Source: an uncultured Bartonella sp. (lineage in GTDB: Bacteria; Pseudomonadota; Alphaproteobacteria; Rhizobiales; Rhizobiaceae). Taken from it: a stretch of DNA of 64,000 nt. This document shows, one piece after another, positions 46,374 to 55,873 of this stretch. Both the position numbers and the translations under genes were made by a program. Every line of letters begins with the position of its first letter. Position 1 is the first letter of the stretch. The DNA lies in NCBI RefSeq assembly GCF_946479275.1, contig NZ_CAMLFE010000003.1, forward strand, positions 124,001-188,000. The letters are read 5' to 3'. The notes under the pieces are model-generated. The model saw only the letters and a program-made list of their open reading frames with translations, was not told the origin of the DNA and ran no database searches.

Positions 46374-47128
46374 TGCCGAAAATACTTATTGTTGCCGGAA
46401 CTGATCCAACGGGTGGCGCGGGAATCGTCCGTGATATCGAAACAGCAAGCCACTTTTCGGTCAGAACGGGGCTTGCTGTCACTTCCGTCAATGTGCAGGA
46501 TGACCGCCACGTCGAAACAAAGCTGCCGATGAATGGAGACATTATCCGCGGGCAAATGTTGGCCGCACTCCAGTCGGATAAAATTTCGGCTGTTAAAGTG
46601 GGAATGACGGGATCACCTGAAATCGTCGAAGCAATATGCAGCGTTCTCGACAATTTTTCTAACATTCCGGTTATACTTGATCCGGTCATCCGCGCTTCAT
46701 CCGGCGGCGTCCTTGCAGACGAAAAAACAGTAACGATCATCAAAGAAAAGCTGTTAAAATATTGTTATCTTGTTACGCCTAATCTTCCCGAGCTTGCTGC
46801 TTTGACCGGTGAAAAACTTTCCGAAAAGCACTCCCAAACTATTGAACAAGCAAAAAAACTATTAGCCTCCGGCTCCAAATATATTCTTGCAAAAGGCGGG
46901 CATGAAACGGGAGATATCGCGATGGATAGTCTCGTTTCCTCTAAAAAAATCAGCAATTTCTCGAATCTACGGGTTGATGCAACGATGCGAGGGACAGGAT
47001 GCACCTTATCAACCGCAATCGCCTGCGGGATAGCCAACGGTGGCTCATTGGAAGATGCAGTCAAAACCGCGAAAAACTATGTCTACCAATTGTTGCTGGA
47101 ACGTGCTGTTCCTTTTTCAAAAAGTTAA
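46373..47128 (+). CDS. thiD: Hydroxymethylpyrimidine (phosphate) kinase ThiD
   Basis: ThiD (251 residues) phosphorylates the pyrimidine branch intermediate. The N-terminus reads PKILIVAGTDPTGGAGIVRDIETASHF in outline, with the ribokinase-like GTDPTGGAG block. ILDPVIRASSGG and the anion-hole region DATMRGTGCTLSTAIACGIANG close the active site. The ATG overlaps the thiE stop (TGATG); a start three codons upstream (46364) is also possible. Pyrimidine synthase thiC is not in the window. Confidence 0.92.
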   Translation: MPKILIVAGTDPTGGAGIVRDIETASHFSVRTGLAVTSVNVQDDRHVETKLPMNGDIIRGQMLAALQSDKISAVKVGMTGSPEIVEAICSVLDNFSNIPVILDPVIRASSGGVLADEKTVTIIKEKLLKYCYLVTPNLPELAALTGEKLSEKHSQTIEQAKKLLASGSKYILAKGGHETGDIAMDSLVSSKKISNFSNLRVDATMRGTGCTLSTAIACGIANGGSLEDAVKTAKNYVYQLLLERAVPFSKS

Positions 47129-47262
47129 ATGGGTGTCTTCAAGCACTGCCCGATTTACTGCTTCATTTTTATAGATTTTTCTAGGGCTTTTTGGCTAATT
47201 CCACTCCACTTGAAAAGGATCGAATTAAAATCAACCGGAATTTCTAAACGAAGGGGAAATAG

Positions 47263-47796
47263 TTGATGATAGAAAAAAATCGTATTTCCGTCATTTGTGG
47301 TGACATTACGACACTCAATGTTGATGCCATTGTAAACGCGGCCAACACAACCCTTCTTGGCGGCGGCGGAGTGGATGGCGCAATTCATAAGGCAGCTGGC
47401 CCCGAACTACTTATCGAATGCAAGGCGCTTAATGGGTGTAAAACAGGTGAAGCAAAGCTCACAAAAGCTTATCGCCTGCCCGCCCGCTACATTATCCACA
47501 CAGTCGGACCGATCTGGTACGGCGGCGTTAACCACGAAGCAGAAAAACTTCATTCATGCTATGAAAATTCTCTTTTGATTGCGAAAAATAAGCAATTCCG
47601 ATCTATCGCATTTCCTGCAATTTCAGCCGGTGTCTACGGCTATCCCCACAAGCAAGCGGCGAAAATTGCTATTTTTACCACTGCCCGGTTTTTGGAAAAT
47701 AATAATTTTCCTCAAACAGTCGTTTTTTGTTGTTTTTCAAAAGATATGGAACATATCTATCGCAATCAACTCAACGTTTTTCATCTCGACACATAA
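47263..47796 (+). CDS. Macro-domain protein, putative ADP-ribosyl/O-acetyl-ADP-ribose hydrolase
   Basis: A 177-residue stand-alone macro domain of the MacroD/YmdB type. The binding loop is ICGDITTLNVDAIVNAANTTLLGGGGVDGAIHKAAG in outline, followed by YIIHTVGPIWYGG and the second loop AFPAISAGVYGYP. Such proteins remove ADP-ribose or hydrolyse O-acetyl-ADP-ribose. A GAAGGGGA ribosome site precedes the ATG. It follows the thi genes with a gap of 134 bases and may be transcribed separately. Confidence 0.88.
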   Translation: MMIEKNRISVICGDITTLNVDAIVNAANTTLLGGGGVDGAIHKAAGPELLIECKALNGCKTGEAKLTKAYRLPARYIIHTVGPIWYGGVNHEAEKLHSCYENSLLIAKNKQFRSIAFPAISAGVYGYPHKQAAKIAIFTTARFLENNNFPQTVVFCCFSKDMEHIYRNQLNVFHLDT

Positions 47797-48084
47797 TTTT
47801 TTAAAACGCAAAATGTGAATCGTTCATCTATCAAAGTTTTAAAAAGCTGGCAGACAAATGACAAATAAAAGCTGCAACTCTTAAGAAATTAAGCCAATGA
47901 TTGGGCCTTAATGCCAAACCAGTCATCCACCCGTTCAGGGTGGCAGCCAAACTTGACTCATCTAAAAGGTGTTGCGCAAAACCATCAGATCACTGAAAAT
48001 ACTGTAGAGAAATGCTGTCTGATAAAGATAACTGGTTTCAGACGAAGTAAATTATGCAATATGGTTAACGAAGGGAGCCAAATT
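47797..48084. other. Intergenic region, no gene seen
   Basis: About 290 bases before the small signal-peptide-like protein. No hairpin terminator was identified after the macro-domain gene. Confidence 0.45.
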
Positions 48085-48225
48085 ATGCTGATTCGTCGCT
48101 TTTCTATATTGTTTTTGACTTTGGTTTTTGTGGCGGTTTTAGGCGCATTTGCTTTGTTCCATGCCAAGACTCCGGCCTATGCAAAGCCGATTTTTGCTCC
48201 CCTGACAAGTCAATCGACGAATTAA
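48085..48225 (+). CDS. Small putative exported/membrane protein (46 residues)
   Basis: An AAGGGAG site seven bases upstream of the ATG supports translation. The product is basic at its N-terminus (MLIRRF), then has one hydrophobic stretch SILFLTLVFVAVLGAFALF, then HAKTPAYAKPIF and a polar tail. AYAK resembles a signal peptidase site. It could be a small membrane protein or a tiny periplasmic peptide. The gene lies directly before the EEP hydrolase gene. No family is recognised. Confidence 0.55.
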   Translation: MLIRRFSILFLTLVFVAVLGAFALFHAKTPAYAKPIFAPLTSQSTN

Positions 48226-48261
48226 TGGTTGGCTTGTGCCGCTTTTTAGACGGCAATCAAA

Positions 48262-49278
48262 ATGGGTAAACATTCCGGAAAATCCGTTTGTCAGATTCTT
48301 GCCCTTATTTGGTTTATTGTCGTTGTTTTGTCGACTTTGCCATTATTTGCGAGTTTATTCACAGCTTTTCATCCGCTTTTTGATTCACTTGCCGATATCC
48401 GCATTCCACTCGCATTTTTTACTATTTTACTTACCTTTCCTCTTGTTTTCACAAAACTTCGGCAACAAGCGGTTTTTCCGATAATATTTGCGGCTGCCCT
48501 TATCGGTTTAAGCTTGAATGATGGCGGCGTTTCACCAACTTCCGGAATGCTGGAAAGCCCGACTTTAAAACTGCTGCAAGCCAATTTACGTTTTGACAAT
48601 CAAACGCCGGAAAAATTGTTAGCTCTTATAGAAAAAGAAAAGCCTGATATTATCACAGTGCAGGAAGCATCTGTAAAATGGCGCGAGTTTTTTCAAGACA
48701 ACAATTTGAAAATTATCGGTTGCCTGGCCGACAATGACCGTGCAGGTGCAACAGGTGTTATCCTGTCCGATGGGTTTTTATCCCGTTACGGTTTTACCAA
48801 TTCTCCCGTTGTTACCTGTTACGATGCAACAACCACCCATGGGTATGTAGCAAAAATAGAATTACTGTCGGACAAACCGGATGATCCTCCGCTTGATATT
48901 GTCTCTGTCCATCTTGCCTGGCCATGGCCATTCGGGCAGAATTTGCAATTGGACGAACTGGAAACGGGTGCGTTCAAAAATGATATCGAGCACAAATTTT
49001 CGCAACGGATCGTTGCAGGGGACTTTAATAGCGTATCATGGAGCAACACCGTTTCCAGAATGAAAAAGCTGACCGGTACAAGTCACGTTTCCGGCATCGG
49101 TCCAACATGGCTTTCATATAGCTTTTCTGCCCCTTTACGGCCCTATTTCGGCCTCCCCATTGACCAGATTTTGCTATCCCAGGATATCAACCTTATAAAC
49201 GTTAAACGTCTTTCTTCTTTTGGTTCCGATCATCTACCGGTACTTGCCGAATTCAGTTTCAAATCTGACCGGTTTTGA
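48262..49278 (+). CDS. Membrane-anchored endonuclease/exonuclease/phosphatase (EEP) family protein
   Basis: A 338-residue protein. The first 90 residues hold three hydrophobic segments. An EEP domain follows, with LLQANLRFDNQTPEKLLAL, DIITVQEAS (metal-binding Glu), VHLAWPWPFGQNLQ, VAGDFNSVSWSNTV (catalytic Asp and Asn) and SFGSDHLPVLAEF (catalytic His). The topology places the enzyme at the membrane, with a periplasmic active site likely. Substrates in the family range from nucleic acids to phospholipids, so the activity is open. Confidence 0.82.
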   Translation: MGKHSGKSVCQILALIWFIVVVLSTLPLFASLFTAFHPLFDSLADIRIPLAFFTILLTFPLVFTKLRQQAVFPIIFAAALIGLSLNDGGVSPTSGMLESPTLKLLQANLRFDNQTPEKLLALIEKEKPDIITVQEASVKWREFFQDNNLKIIGCLADNDRAGATGVILSDGFLSRYGFTNSPVVTCYDATTTHGYVAKIELLSDKPDDPPLDIVSVHLAWPWPFGQNLQLDELETGAFKNDIEHKFSQRIVAGDFNSVSWSNTVSRMKKLTGTSHVSGIGPTWLSYSFSAPLRPYFGLPIDQILLSQDINLINVKRLSSFGSDHLPVLAEFSFKSDRF

Positions 49279-49435
49279 TACAGAAACTCTATTAAATTCC
49301 GGCAATTTAATGAAACATCGAGAAAAACAAAGCCTAATCGGGCCCGAATGTGCTTTTTTCCGTTTTGTTTTTGAATTTCTTCAATCACTGAGCATTTTAG
49401 TTTCAAACTATTTTCTCTTAAAGAGATTTTCTAAA

Positions 49436-50563
49436 ATGTTTATAGAAACGCCAATGTCCACGGATAACAGAGCCTTATTCGACCTCATTTCGGAAAGTGC
49501 CGACCATGTGGAAGAATATGGGCTGACGGTCGATTTGCAACGATTGAATGAAAGCGGCGCTCTTTGTGCCTGTTTGCCCAAAAAGCTCGGTGGAAGCAAT
49601 TGGTCATTGACAAAAAGCGAAGATGAAACGAAAGCCGCATTCGATTTTTTACGCAGGCTTGGCAAGGCCAATCTTTCGCTTGCACGCCTTTTCGAGGGGC
49701 ATCTTCACGCAGTGCGTCTTATCGAGCTTTTTGCCGAAAGCCGTCTAAGGAAGAATATTTTTTCCAAAGTCAAAGAAGGTGTTCTTTTAGGAGTTTGGGG
49801 TGCCAGTCTCAATCAACCTTTGAGATTTACCACTTTGCCGAACGGAAAAATCAAGCTCCACGGTGTAAAACGTCTGGTGACCGGCTTGGGAATGGTTGAA
49901 TTTGCAATTGTACGTTTAAGGAACGACGACGATGATTGCGACCAGCTTGCTGTGGTAGATGTCACTGATGCCGCCCGACAAAATATCGAATACTGGGATG
50001 CTTCAGGCATGCGTCCCACTCTTACCGGTTCATTCGATTTCTCGGATATGGAAATAAGAAAAAGCGATCTTTTAGGAAAACCTGGCGATTTTCATCTGGA
50101 ACCCCATTATATCGGCGGCGTCTGGCGCCATAGTGTGGCCCATCTCGGTGGAGCCGAAGCCATTATAGATACCTGGCGCGAAATGCTCATCAAAAAGAAC
50201 CGCCTTGATGACCCGTTCCAGCTAACGCGCCTTGCAAAAGCAAGATCGGAAACATTGGCGGCTTCTGCAATGCTTCTTAAAACTGCGTGTCTTGTCGAAG
50301 AAGCTACGCGCAAACCAACGAAGACTAATGTTGACGATGCGGTTTTGGCCTGCCTTCTGGCGCATGACCAGATGGAGGATGTGTGCGTCAGAATTCTTAA
50401 CCTCTGCGAAAAATCGCTTGGTATGGAAGCCTTCATCGAACGTTGCCCGATCGAGCGGATGCGACGTGATCTTTCCATGTTTATCCGCCACATTGCTCCT
50501 GATGCAAGGCTTCTCAAAGCCGCAAGTTTTCTCATGGAAAGGCATGGCGAACCGCTTTGGTAA
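49436..50563 (+). CDS. Acyl-CoA dehydrogenase-like protein
   Basis: About 375 residues with the acyl-CoA dehydrogenase arrangement: an N-terminal helical part (GALCACLPKKLGGSNW; the ARLFEGHLHAV region), a central beta barrel (GVWGASLNQPLRFTTLPNGKIKLHGVKRLVTGLG in outline) and a C-terminal helical bundle. The usual catalytic glutamate is not obvious to me, so the substrate and even activity are uncertain. The frame is open from 49220, overlapping the EEP gene. ATG 49436 is preferred because AAAGAGA lies nine bases upstream. Confidence 0.7.
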   Translation: MFIETPMSTDNRALFDLISESADHVEEYGLTVDLQRLNESGALCACLPKKLGGSNWSLTKSEDETKAAFDFLRRLGKANLSLARLFEGHLHAVRLIELFAESRLRKNIFSKVKEGVLLGVWGASLNQPLRFTTLPNGKIKLHGVKRLVTGLGMVEFAIVRLRNDDDDCDQLAVVDVTDAARQNIEYWDASGMRPTLTGSFDFSDMEIRKSDLLGKPGDFHLEPHYIGGVWRHSVAHLGGAEAIIDTWREMLIKKNRLDDPFQLTRLAKARSETLAASAMLLKTACLVEEATRKPTKTNVDDAVLACLLAHDQMEDVCVRILNLCEKSLGMEAFIERCPIERMRRDLSMFIRHIAPDARLLKAASFLMERHGEPLW

Positions 50564-50894
50564 AACGGTTCCGTCCATTATAAATGTCAACGCGTAAAAA
50601 AACGCTGCACGGCATAAAACAATGTGTGCCTTTCGTTGAAAATATTCGGGCGCAATAGCGTCTGGGGCTTCCCCTAAAAGTCAAAGTTGCTCCCGTTCGA
50701 TCAGAAAAAATTACAATTCGCGCGTCTGACCGTTTTTCTTGATAGCGTCGTATACGACAAAATTTTACACACGATAGCGTCTCCTCCTTACCTTTGACGA
50801 TGCGAGGCGCGCGTTTTCAAAGACAGCTGATATCCAAGCTTGAAGAGCGCCATTGCTTGGTCTATTCATTAGCTTAAAAAAGCAAAAGGCTAAC
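50564..50894. other. Intergenic region, no gene seen
   Basis: About 330 bases. ATAGCGTC occurs three times (50654, 50743, 50773), and GTCGTATACGAC at 50747-50758 is a perfect palindrome, so a regulator site is possible. Confidence 0.45.
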
Positions 50895-51728
50895 ATGTCA
50901 GAGTGGCACAACAACACGATTTCCTTTGAGGAATTGCTTGGCTTCTATTCGGAAGCCGGCGTCGACACGCCCCTTGTTGACAAACCGATCGATCGTTTCA
51001 AGCAATCGGCTGAAATAGCAAAACGATTAACTGCCGCTGCACATGAAACAACCAATCCACGGCAAAGGGGAACCGTTCACCCTGCTCCCCGCCATGCTGC
51101 AACGCCGCGTATTTCGATTGAAGGACAAGTGGCAACAGCAAACGAACTTGCCCGAAACGCCAAAAATCTCGATGAACTGTTCGAAGCGCTCAAATCATTC
51201 AACGGTTGCACATTGAAACTTACCGCAAAAAACACCTGTTTTGCAGATGGCACGCCCCATTCGAAACTGATGCTCGTAGGCGAAGCACCAGGGCGCGAAG
51301 AAGATTTACAGGGCATCCCTTTCGTCGGTCGGTCCGGCATGTTACTCAACCGTATTCTGACTGCAATCGGTTTGAAACGCGAGTGCGTTTATATTGCGAA
51401 TACTATACCTTGGCGGCCGCCTGGCAACCGTACTCCAACACCGATGGAAACCGAGCTTTGCCGCCCGTTTATCGAACGACAGATAGAATTGGCTGCACCA
51501 GACATTCTTGTTGCTCTGGGGGGACCAGCCATGCAAGTTCTGACCGGTGTCAAAAATGGCATTATCCGCACAAGAGGACAATGGCTCTCGCATCACTTGG
51601 AAAACGGGAAAACTATTCCGGTGATGCCGACATTCCATCCGGCCTATTTATTGCGAACGCCGAGCCAGAAGAAACTTGCTTGGGCAGATTTTCTGGAAAT
51701 CCGCAATGCGCTCAACCAGCTCAAATAA
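50895..51728 (+). CDS. Uracil-DNA glycosylase, family 4
   Basis: A 277-residue enzyme with the family 4 Fe-S type motifs: LMLVGEAPGREEDLQGIPFVGRSGMLLNRIL in outline, YIANTIPWRPPGNRTP, and MPTFHPAYLLRTP with the catalytic-loop His. Cysteines likely ligating the cluster are in FNGCTLKLTA, NTCFADG and LCRPFIE. An N-terminal 100-residue extension is typical of rhizobial members. The start at MSEWHNN is chosen by length and the AAAAGG site before it; the frame is open 14 codons further upstream. It is convergent with the EamA transporter gene. Confidence 0.88.
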   Translation: MSEWHNNTISFEELLGFYSEAGVDTPLVDKPIDRFKQSAEIAKRLTAAAHETTNPRQRGTVHPAPRHAATPRISIEGQVATANELARNAKNLDELFEALKSFNGCTLKLTAKNTCFADGTPHSKLMLVGEAPGREEDLQGIPFVGRSGMLLNRILTAIGLKRECVYIANTIPWRPPGNRTPTPMETELCRPFIERQIELAAPDILVALGGPAMQVLTGVKNGIIRTRGQWLSHHLENGKTIPVMPTFHPAYLLRTPSQKKLAWADFLEIRNALNQLK

Positions 51729-51745
51729 GCATCCTTTATTTATCA

Positions 51746-52702
51746 TCAACGATGTTTATGAAAAAGCTGGCCTGGGTGGACTTTACCGATGACGTGGGAT
51801 TCTCTGAGGATAATGAAAATACCCGAGCCTATAACGAGGCACGCACCGAACAACATTGCAATTGTCGGAACTTCATCAAAGATAAAATAGCCGCTCAAAA
51901 GGCTTAACAACATTGATGTATATTCAAATGGTGCAACTGTTGAAGGTTCGGCATGCCTATAAGCCTGAGTCATGAAAATTTGCGCAATACCACCGAAAAG
52001 CCCCGCCAGAATAAGCATGGAAGCTTGATAAAAATTCGGAATAACCCATCCGAACGGTACTGTAATTAACGATATAATGCTTGATGTTATCATGAAATAA
52101 AGAGTGATCGTCGTTGTCTTTTCGGTAAACACGAGTTTGCGGACAAGCAACATAGCAATGGCTGCCATAATTGCGGCTCCAAGCGCGGAAAGCGCACCGA
52201 TAGAGGCACCGACATCGGCATGAGCGGTACCGAGGATAGTAAGGCGTGGCCAAACAATGATCAACACACCGATGAGGCCGACGATAACCGCACTCCAACG
52301 ATAAAAATAAACTTTCTCATGAAGGAAGATTGCGCATAGAACCACAAGTATGAGTGGTTCGCCATAACCGATGGCAACGGTTTCAGGAAGCGGTAAAAGA
52401 GTCAAAGCATAAAAGCTGAATAACATTGAAAAAGTACCGAACATTCCCCGAAAAACATGTCCAGTCAGGTTTTTTGTGTAAAGCACCGTTTTAAGCTCTT
52501 TTAACGACATGACCCAAAGGATGATCGGGACAATGCCGAAAAACGATCGGAAGAAACTTAATTCGCCAGCAGGAACACCTTTGGCTGACTTTAAAAAACT
52601 ATACATCACAACAAAACAGACTACCGACAAAATCTTCATCCAGATTCCGAGCATGACATTCCCGGAAGGGGCATGCGGAATAGCCGGCGACTGTTTTTGC
52701 AC
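51746..52702 (-). CDS. EamA (DMT superfamily) transporter
   Basis: A 318-residue protein with ten hydrophobic segments in two EamA repeats. The first repeat has VMLGIWMKILSVVCFVVMYSFLKSA and GEPLILVVLCAIFLHEKVYFYRW; the second has STVAPFEYTSMLLSLLSGYFIFDE followed by ACLVIGSGIFIIL. Such transporters export metabolites, amino acids or drugs. The substrate is not visible from sequence. It is convergent with the uracil-glycosylase gene and divergent from pepN. Confidence 0.85.
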   Translation of the reverse strand: MQKQSPAIPHAPSGNVMLGIWMKILSVVCFVVMYSFLKSAKGVPAGELSFFRSFFGIVPIILWVMSLKELKTVLYTKNLTGHVFRGMFGTFSMLFSFYALTLLPLPETVAIGYGEPLILVVLCAIFLHEKVYFYRWSAVIVGLIGVLIIVWPRLTILGTAHADVGASIGALSALGAAIMAAIAMLLVRKLVFTEKTTTITLYFMITSSIISLITVPFGWVIPNFYQASMLILAGLFGGIAQIFMTQAYRHAEPSTVAPFEYTSMLLSLLSGYFIFDEVPTIAMLFGACLVIGSGIFIILRESHVIGKVHPGQLFHKHR

Positions 52703-52957
52703 GAGTTTTCTCCTGTCGGTAAAGCGTTTAATTGGCAGTCAATAAGACTGAAGGGATAAAATTGCCAGTTGCTTTGCGTAAGACATCCTTTTCATTCATA
52801 TACAACGTAGCTGTTTAAATAAATGTTTTGAAGGTCGGGCAAATGATATTTCCCATTCACATTGGTGTGCATGAACAGAGATTTCTTTTCGAGCCGGTTG
52901 TCGTTTCGACAAAATGTGCTTACCTTCATGATAAACTTCTATAAAAAGGCACGATTT

Positions 52958-55585
52958 ATGACCCAATCTGACACTCCAGTATATCGTCTTGAAGATTACT
53001 CGCCCACCGATTATGCAATTTCCAACACCGAGCTTGATTTTTCGCTTCATCCAACCGAAACAATCGTAAAATCGAAGCTTTCCCTTTCGCCCCGTAAGAA
53101 CACCAAACCGGGCACACCTTTGGTCCTTGTCGGGGACGAATTGAAACTGTTATCAGTGGCACTCAATGGTCAGAAACTTACTTCCAAAGACTATTCGGCA
53201 ACACCTGAAAAACTTGAAATTCACAATCCTCCTTCAGGCAAATTTATTCTTCAGGTCACCACACAGATCAATCCTAAAAAAAATCGCCAATTAATGGGAC
53301 TTTATCTATCTAACGGCGTCTATTGCACACAGAATGAGCCACAAGGCTTCCGTCGGATGACCTATTTTTACGATCGTCCTGATATTTTGTCCGTTTTCAG
53401 AACCCGCATTGAAGCGGATGAAAAGAATGAGCCGGTACTTCTTTCCAACGGCAATCTCGTAGAAACCGGCAAACTTGAAGGCGGACGCCATTATGCAATC
53501 TGGGAAGATCCGCATCCCAAACCATGCTATCTTTTTGCCCTCGTTGGCGGCGCTCTTGACCATTACGATGACAGCTTTACCACTATGTCGGGGCGGAAAG
53601 TGAAACTCGGAATTTATGTCGAAAAAGGAAAAAGAGAACGTGCAGCCTATGCAATGGATTCACTCAAACGCGCGATGCGCTGGGATGAAGAAAAGTTCGG
53701 GCGCGAATATGATCTCGATATTTTCAATATTGTCGCTGTTTCCGATTTCAATATGGGAGCAATGGAAAACAAAGGTCTTAATGTTTTCAATGACAAATAT
53801 GTCCTTGCCGACCCCAATACAGCAACCGATACCGACTATGCCGGCATAGAACGCGTTATTGCACACGAATATTTCCACAATTGGACGGGCGATCGCATTA
53901 CCTGCCGTGACTGGTTCCAACTTTGTTTGAAAGAGGGGCTTACTGTCTATCGCGATCAGGAATTTTCGTCTGACCAACGCTCGCGCCCTGTTCATCGTAT
54001 ATCCGATGTTCGTGTACTGAAAATTGCACAATTTCCTGAAGATGCTGGCCCCCTTGCCCATCCGGTTCGCCCACGGCAATATCGTGAAATCAATAATTTT
54101 TATACGACTACCGTCTATGAAAAAGGTGCAGAGGTCGTACGCATGGTTCATACCATGCTTGGCGACGAGCTTTTCCGCAAAGGCATGGATCTTTATTTCC
54201 AACGCCATGACGGCGAGGCTTGCACAATTGAAGATTTTATCGCCTGTTTTGCAGATGTTTCAGGACGTGATTTATCGCAATTCATGCTGTGGTATGAGCA
54301 GGCAGGAACACCGACAGTAACGGTTGATAGCCATTATAAAGATGGTGTCCTGACACTTGATTTGACGCAAACCGTTCCTGACACTCCTGGTCAATCCAAT
54401 AAAAAGCCGATGGTTATACCGCTTTCCTTCGGGCTTTTGGGCAAGAATGGCAAGGATATGCCCTATCAAGCCGATAACCACATTGAAAACAATGTCATTG
54501 TTTTGTCCGAAGCAAAGCAAACCGTTCATATCCGCGATCTGAAAGAAAAGCCGGTGTTATCACTGCTGCGCGGATTTTCTGCTCCAATCAATCTGAAGAT
54601 GGAAGAAAGTGATGACGACCTTGCTTTCCGAGCACGCTTTGATGCTGACGAAGTCAACCGTTGGGAGTCACTCAACCAGTTAATGGGCAAGGCTCTGGTT
54701 GCAGCAATTACCGACCATACGCATGGAAAACCGGCCATGCCTGAAAAACTTCAAGCCCTTATTGAAGCGCTTCTTGACGATGACACATTGGAACCTGCTT
54801 TCCGGTCACTTTGCCTCCAATTGCCTTTGGAAGTCGAACTTGCCCGCATGATCGGTCATAATGTTGATCCTGATCGCATCTTTAATGTTCGCCAGTCTTT
54901 CATGAAGTCGCTGGCAGAACATTTAAAACCGAAAATGCTTAAAGTTTTCGATAAGATGCAAACAGCAGGTCGTTATTCGCCAAAAGCCGAACCGGCTGGT
55001 AAACGTGCATTGAAAAACACCGTTCTGAATTATCTGGCACTTGCCGAAAACACACCTACACGTGCTTTTGAAGCCTATAAGAGGGCTGACAACATGACAG
55101 ACAGGATGGCAGGGCTAACCATTCTGGTTCACCACTTTAATGAGACAAATGAAGCGAAAGAAGCACTTTCCGATTTCGAAAAGCGTTATGGCAACGACCC
55201 TCTTGTTATGGACAAGTGGTTCTCTGTTCAGGCGACAGTTCCGGGCGAAAAAACCTTGGCACATGTCAAAGAGCTTATGAAACATCCGCTCTTTTCGCTT
55301 GATAATCCGAACCGGACGCGTGCGCTTATTGCCGCATTTGCAGCTTCGAACCAGACGGGCTTTAACAGGGTTGACGGAGAGGGATACAAGCTGCTCGCTG
55401 ATATTATCCTGACTGTTGACAAAGAAAACCCGCAACTTGCTGCACGACTTTCAACACTCACTCGCTCTTGGAAACAACTTGAGACAAACCGTCAAAACAA
55501 ACTCAAGGAACAATTGGAACGGATATTGAAAGCACCAAAGCTTTCGGTTGATGTTTTTGACATCGTAAGCCGCACACTTGGCTGA
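52958..55585 (+). CDS. pepN: Aminopeptidase N
   Basis: PepN (875 residues) is a zinc M1-family exopeptidase that removes N-terminal residues in peptide turnover. The substrate motif GAMENKG and the zinc motif HEYFHNW (His303, Glu304, His307, with Glu326) are complete. A beta-sandwich and a C-terminal helical domain follow. MTQSDTP (52958) is taken as the start; the frame runs 32 codons further upstream, where the sequence reads as non-coding. A strong terminator lies 13 bases past the stop, so the gene stands alone. Confidence 0.94.
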   Translation: MTQSDTPVYRLEDYSPTDYAISNTELDFSLHPTETIVKSKLSLSPRKNTKPGTPLVLVGDELKLLSVALNGQKLTSKDYSATPEKLEIHNPPSGKFILQVTTQINPKKNRQLMGLYLSNGVYCTQNEPQGFRRMTYFYDRPDILSVFRTRIEADEKNEPVLLSNGNLVETGKLEGGRHYAIWEDPHPKPCYLFALVGGALDHYDDSFTTMSGRKVKLGIYVEKGKRERAAYAMDSLKRAMRWDEEKFGREYDLDIFNIVAVSDFNMGAMENKGLNVFNDKYVLADPNTATDTDYAGIERVIAHEYFHNWTGDRITCRDWFQLCLKEGLTVYRDQEFSSDQRSRPVHRISDVRVLKIAQFPEDAGPLAHPVRPRQYREINNFYTTTVYEKGAEVVRMVHTMLGDELFRKGMDLYFQRHDGEACTIEDFIACFADVSGRDLSQFMLWYEQAGTPTVTVDSHYKDGVLTLDLTQTVPDTPGQSNKKPMVIPLSFGLLGKNGKDMPYQADNHIENNVIVLSEAKQTVHIRDLKEKPVLSLLRGFSAPINLKMEESDDDLAFRARFDADEVNRWESLNQLMGKALVAAITDHTHGKPAMPEKLQALIEALLDDDTLEPAFRSLCLQLPLEVELARMIGHNVDPDRIFNVRQSFMKSLAEHLKPKMLKVFDKMQTAGRYSPKAEPAGKRALKNTVLNYLALAENTPTRAFEAYKRADNMTDRMAGLTILVHHFNETNEAKEALSDFEKRYGNDPLVMDKWFSVQATVPGEKTLAHVKELMKHPLFSLDNPNRTRALIAAFAASNQTGFNRVDGEGYKLLADIILTVDKENPQLAARLSTLTRSWKQLETNRQNKLKEQLERILKAPKLSVDVFDIVSRTLG

Positions 55586-55598
55586 TAATCGAAATTCG

Positions 55599-55630
55599 AG
55601 CGGGAAGGAGGTATTCCTTCCCGCTTTTTT
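55599..55630 (+). terminator. Rho-independent terminator after pepN
   Basis: An 11-bp perfect stem (AGCGGGAAGGA / TCCTTCCCGCT) with loop GGTAT is followed by T6. It is close to the pepN stop codon. Confidence 0.95.
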
Positions 55631-55705
55631 CTTTAAGATTTTATGAAATATTCCTCGCTGCTACCGGTTAAAACGGCCATTTCCTGTCAGTACGTTTTGA
55701 CAACG

Positions 55706-55720
55706 TTAAAAAGTTATTAA
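55706..55720 (+). promoter_or_regulatory. Full CtrA-box match upstream of pleC
   Basis: TTAAAAAGTTATTAA matches TTAA-N7-TTAA, the full CtrA-binding motif, 154 bases before the pleC start. PleC acts in the DivK-CtrA phosphorelay, so feedback by CtrA would make sense. The region is AT-rich, and such a motif is expected a few times by chance in a window of this size. Confidence 0.45.
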
Positions 55721-55873
55721 AGCTTTTATTCTAAGCTTGATTAATGAAAAAATATCACACGCAAAGAAAAAGCTGGACAGAACGAATCAGTTTTGATTCA
55801 TTGGGCTTGTTCGGATGTTTTGCGTACCGAATCAGTTCTCCGGTTTATCCGTTAACTTTAGAGGGGGCCAGAA

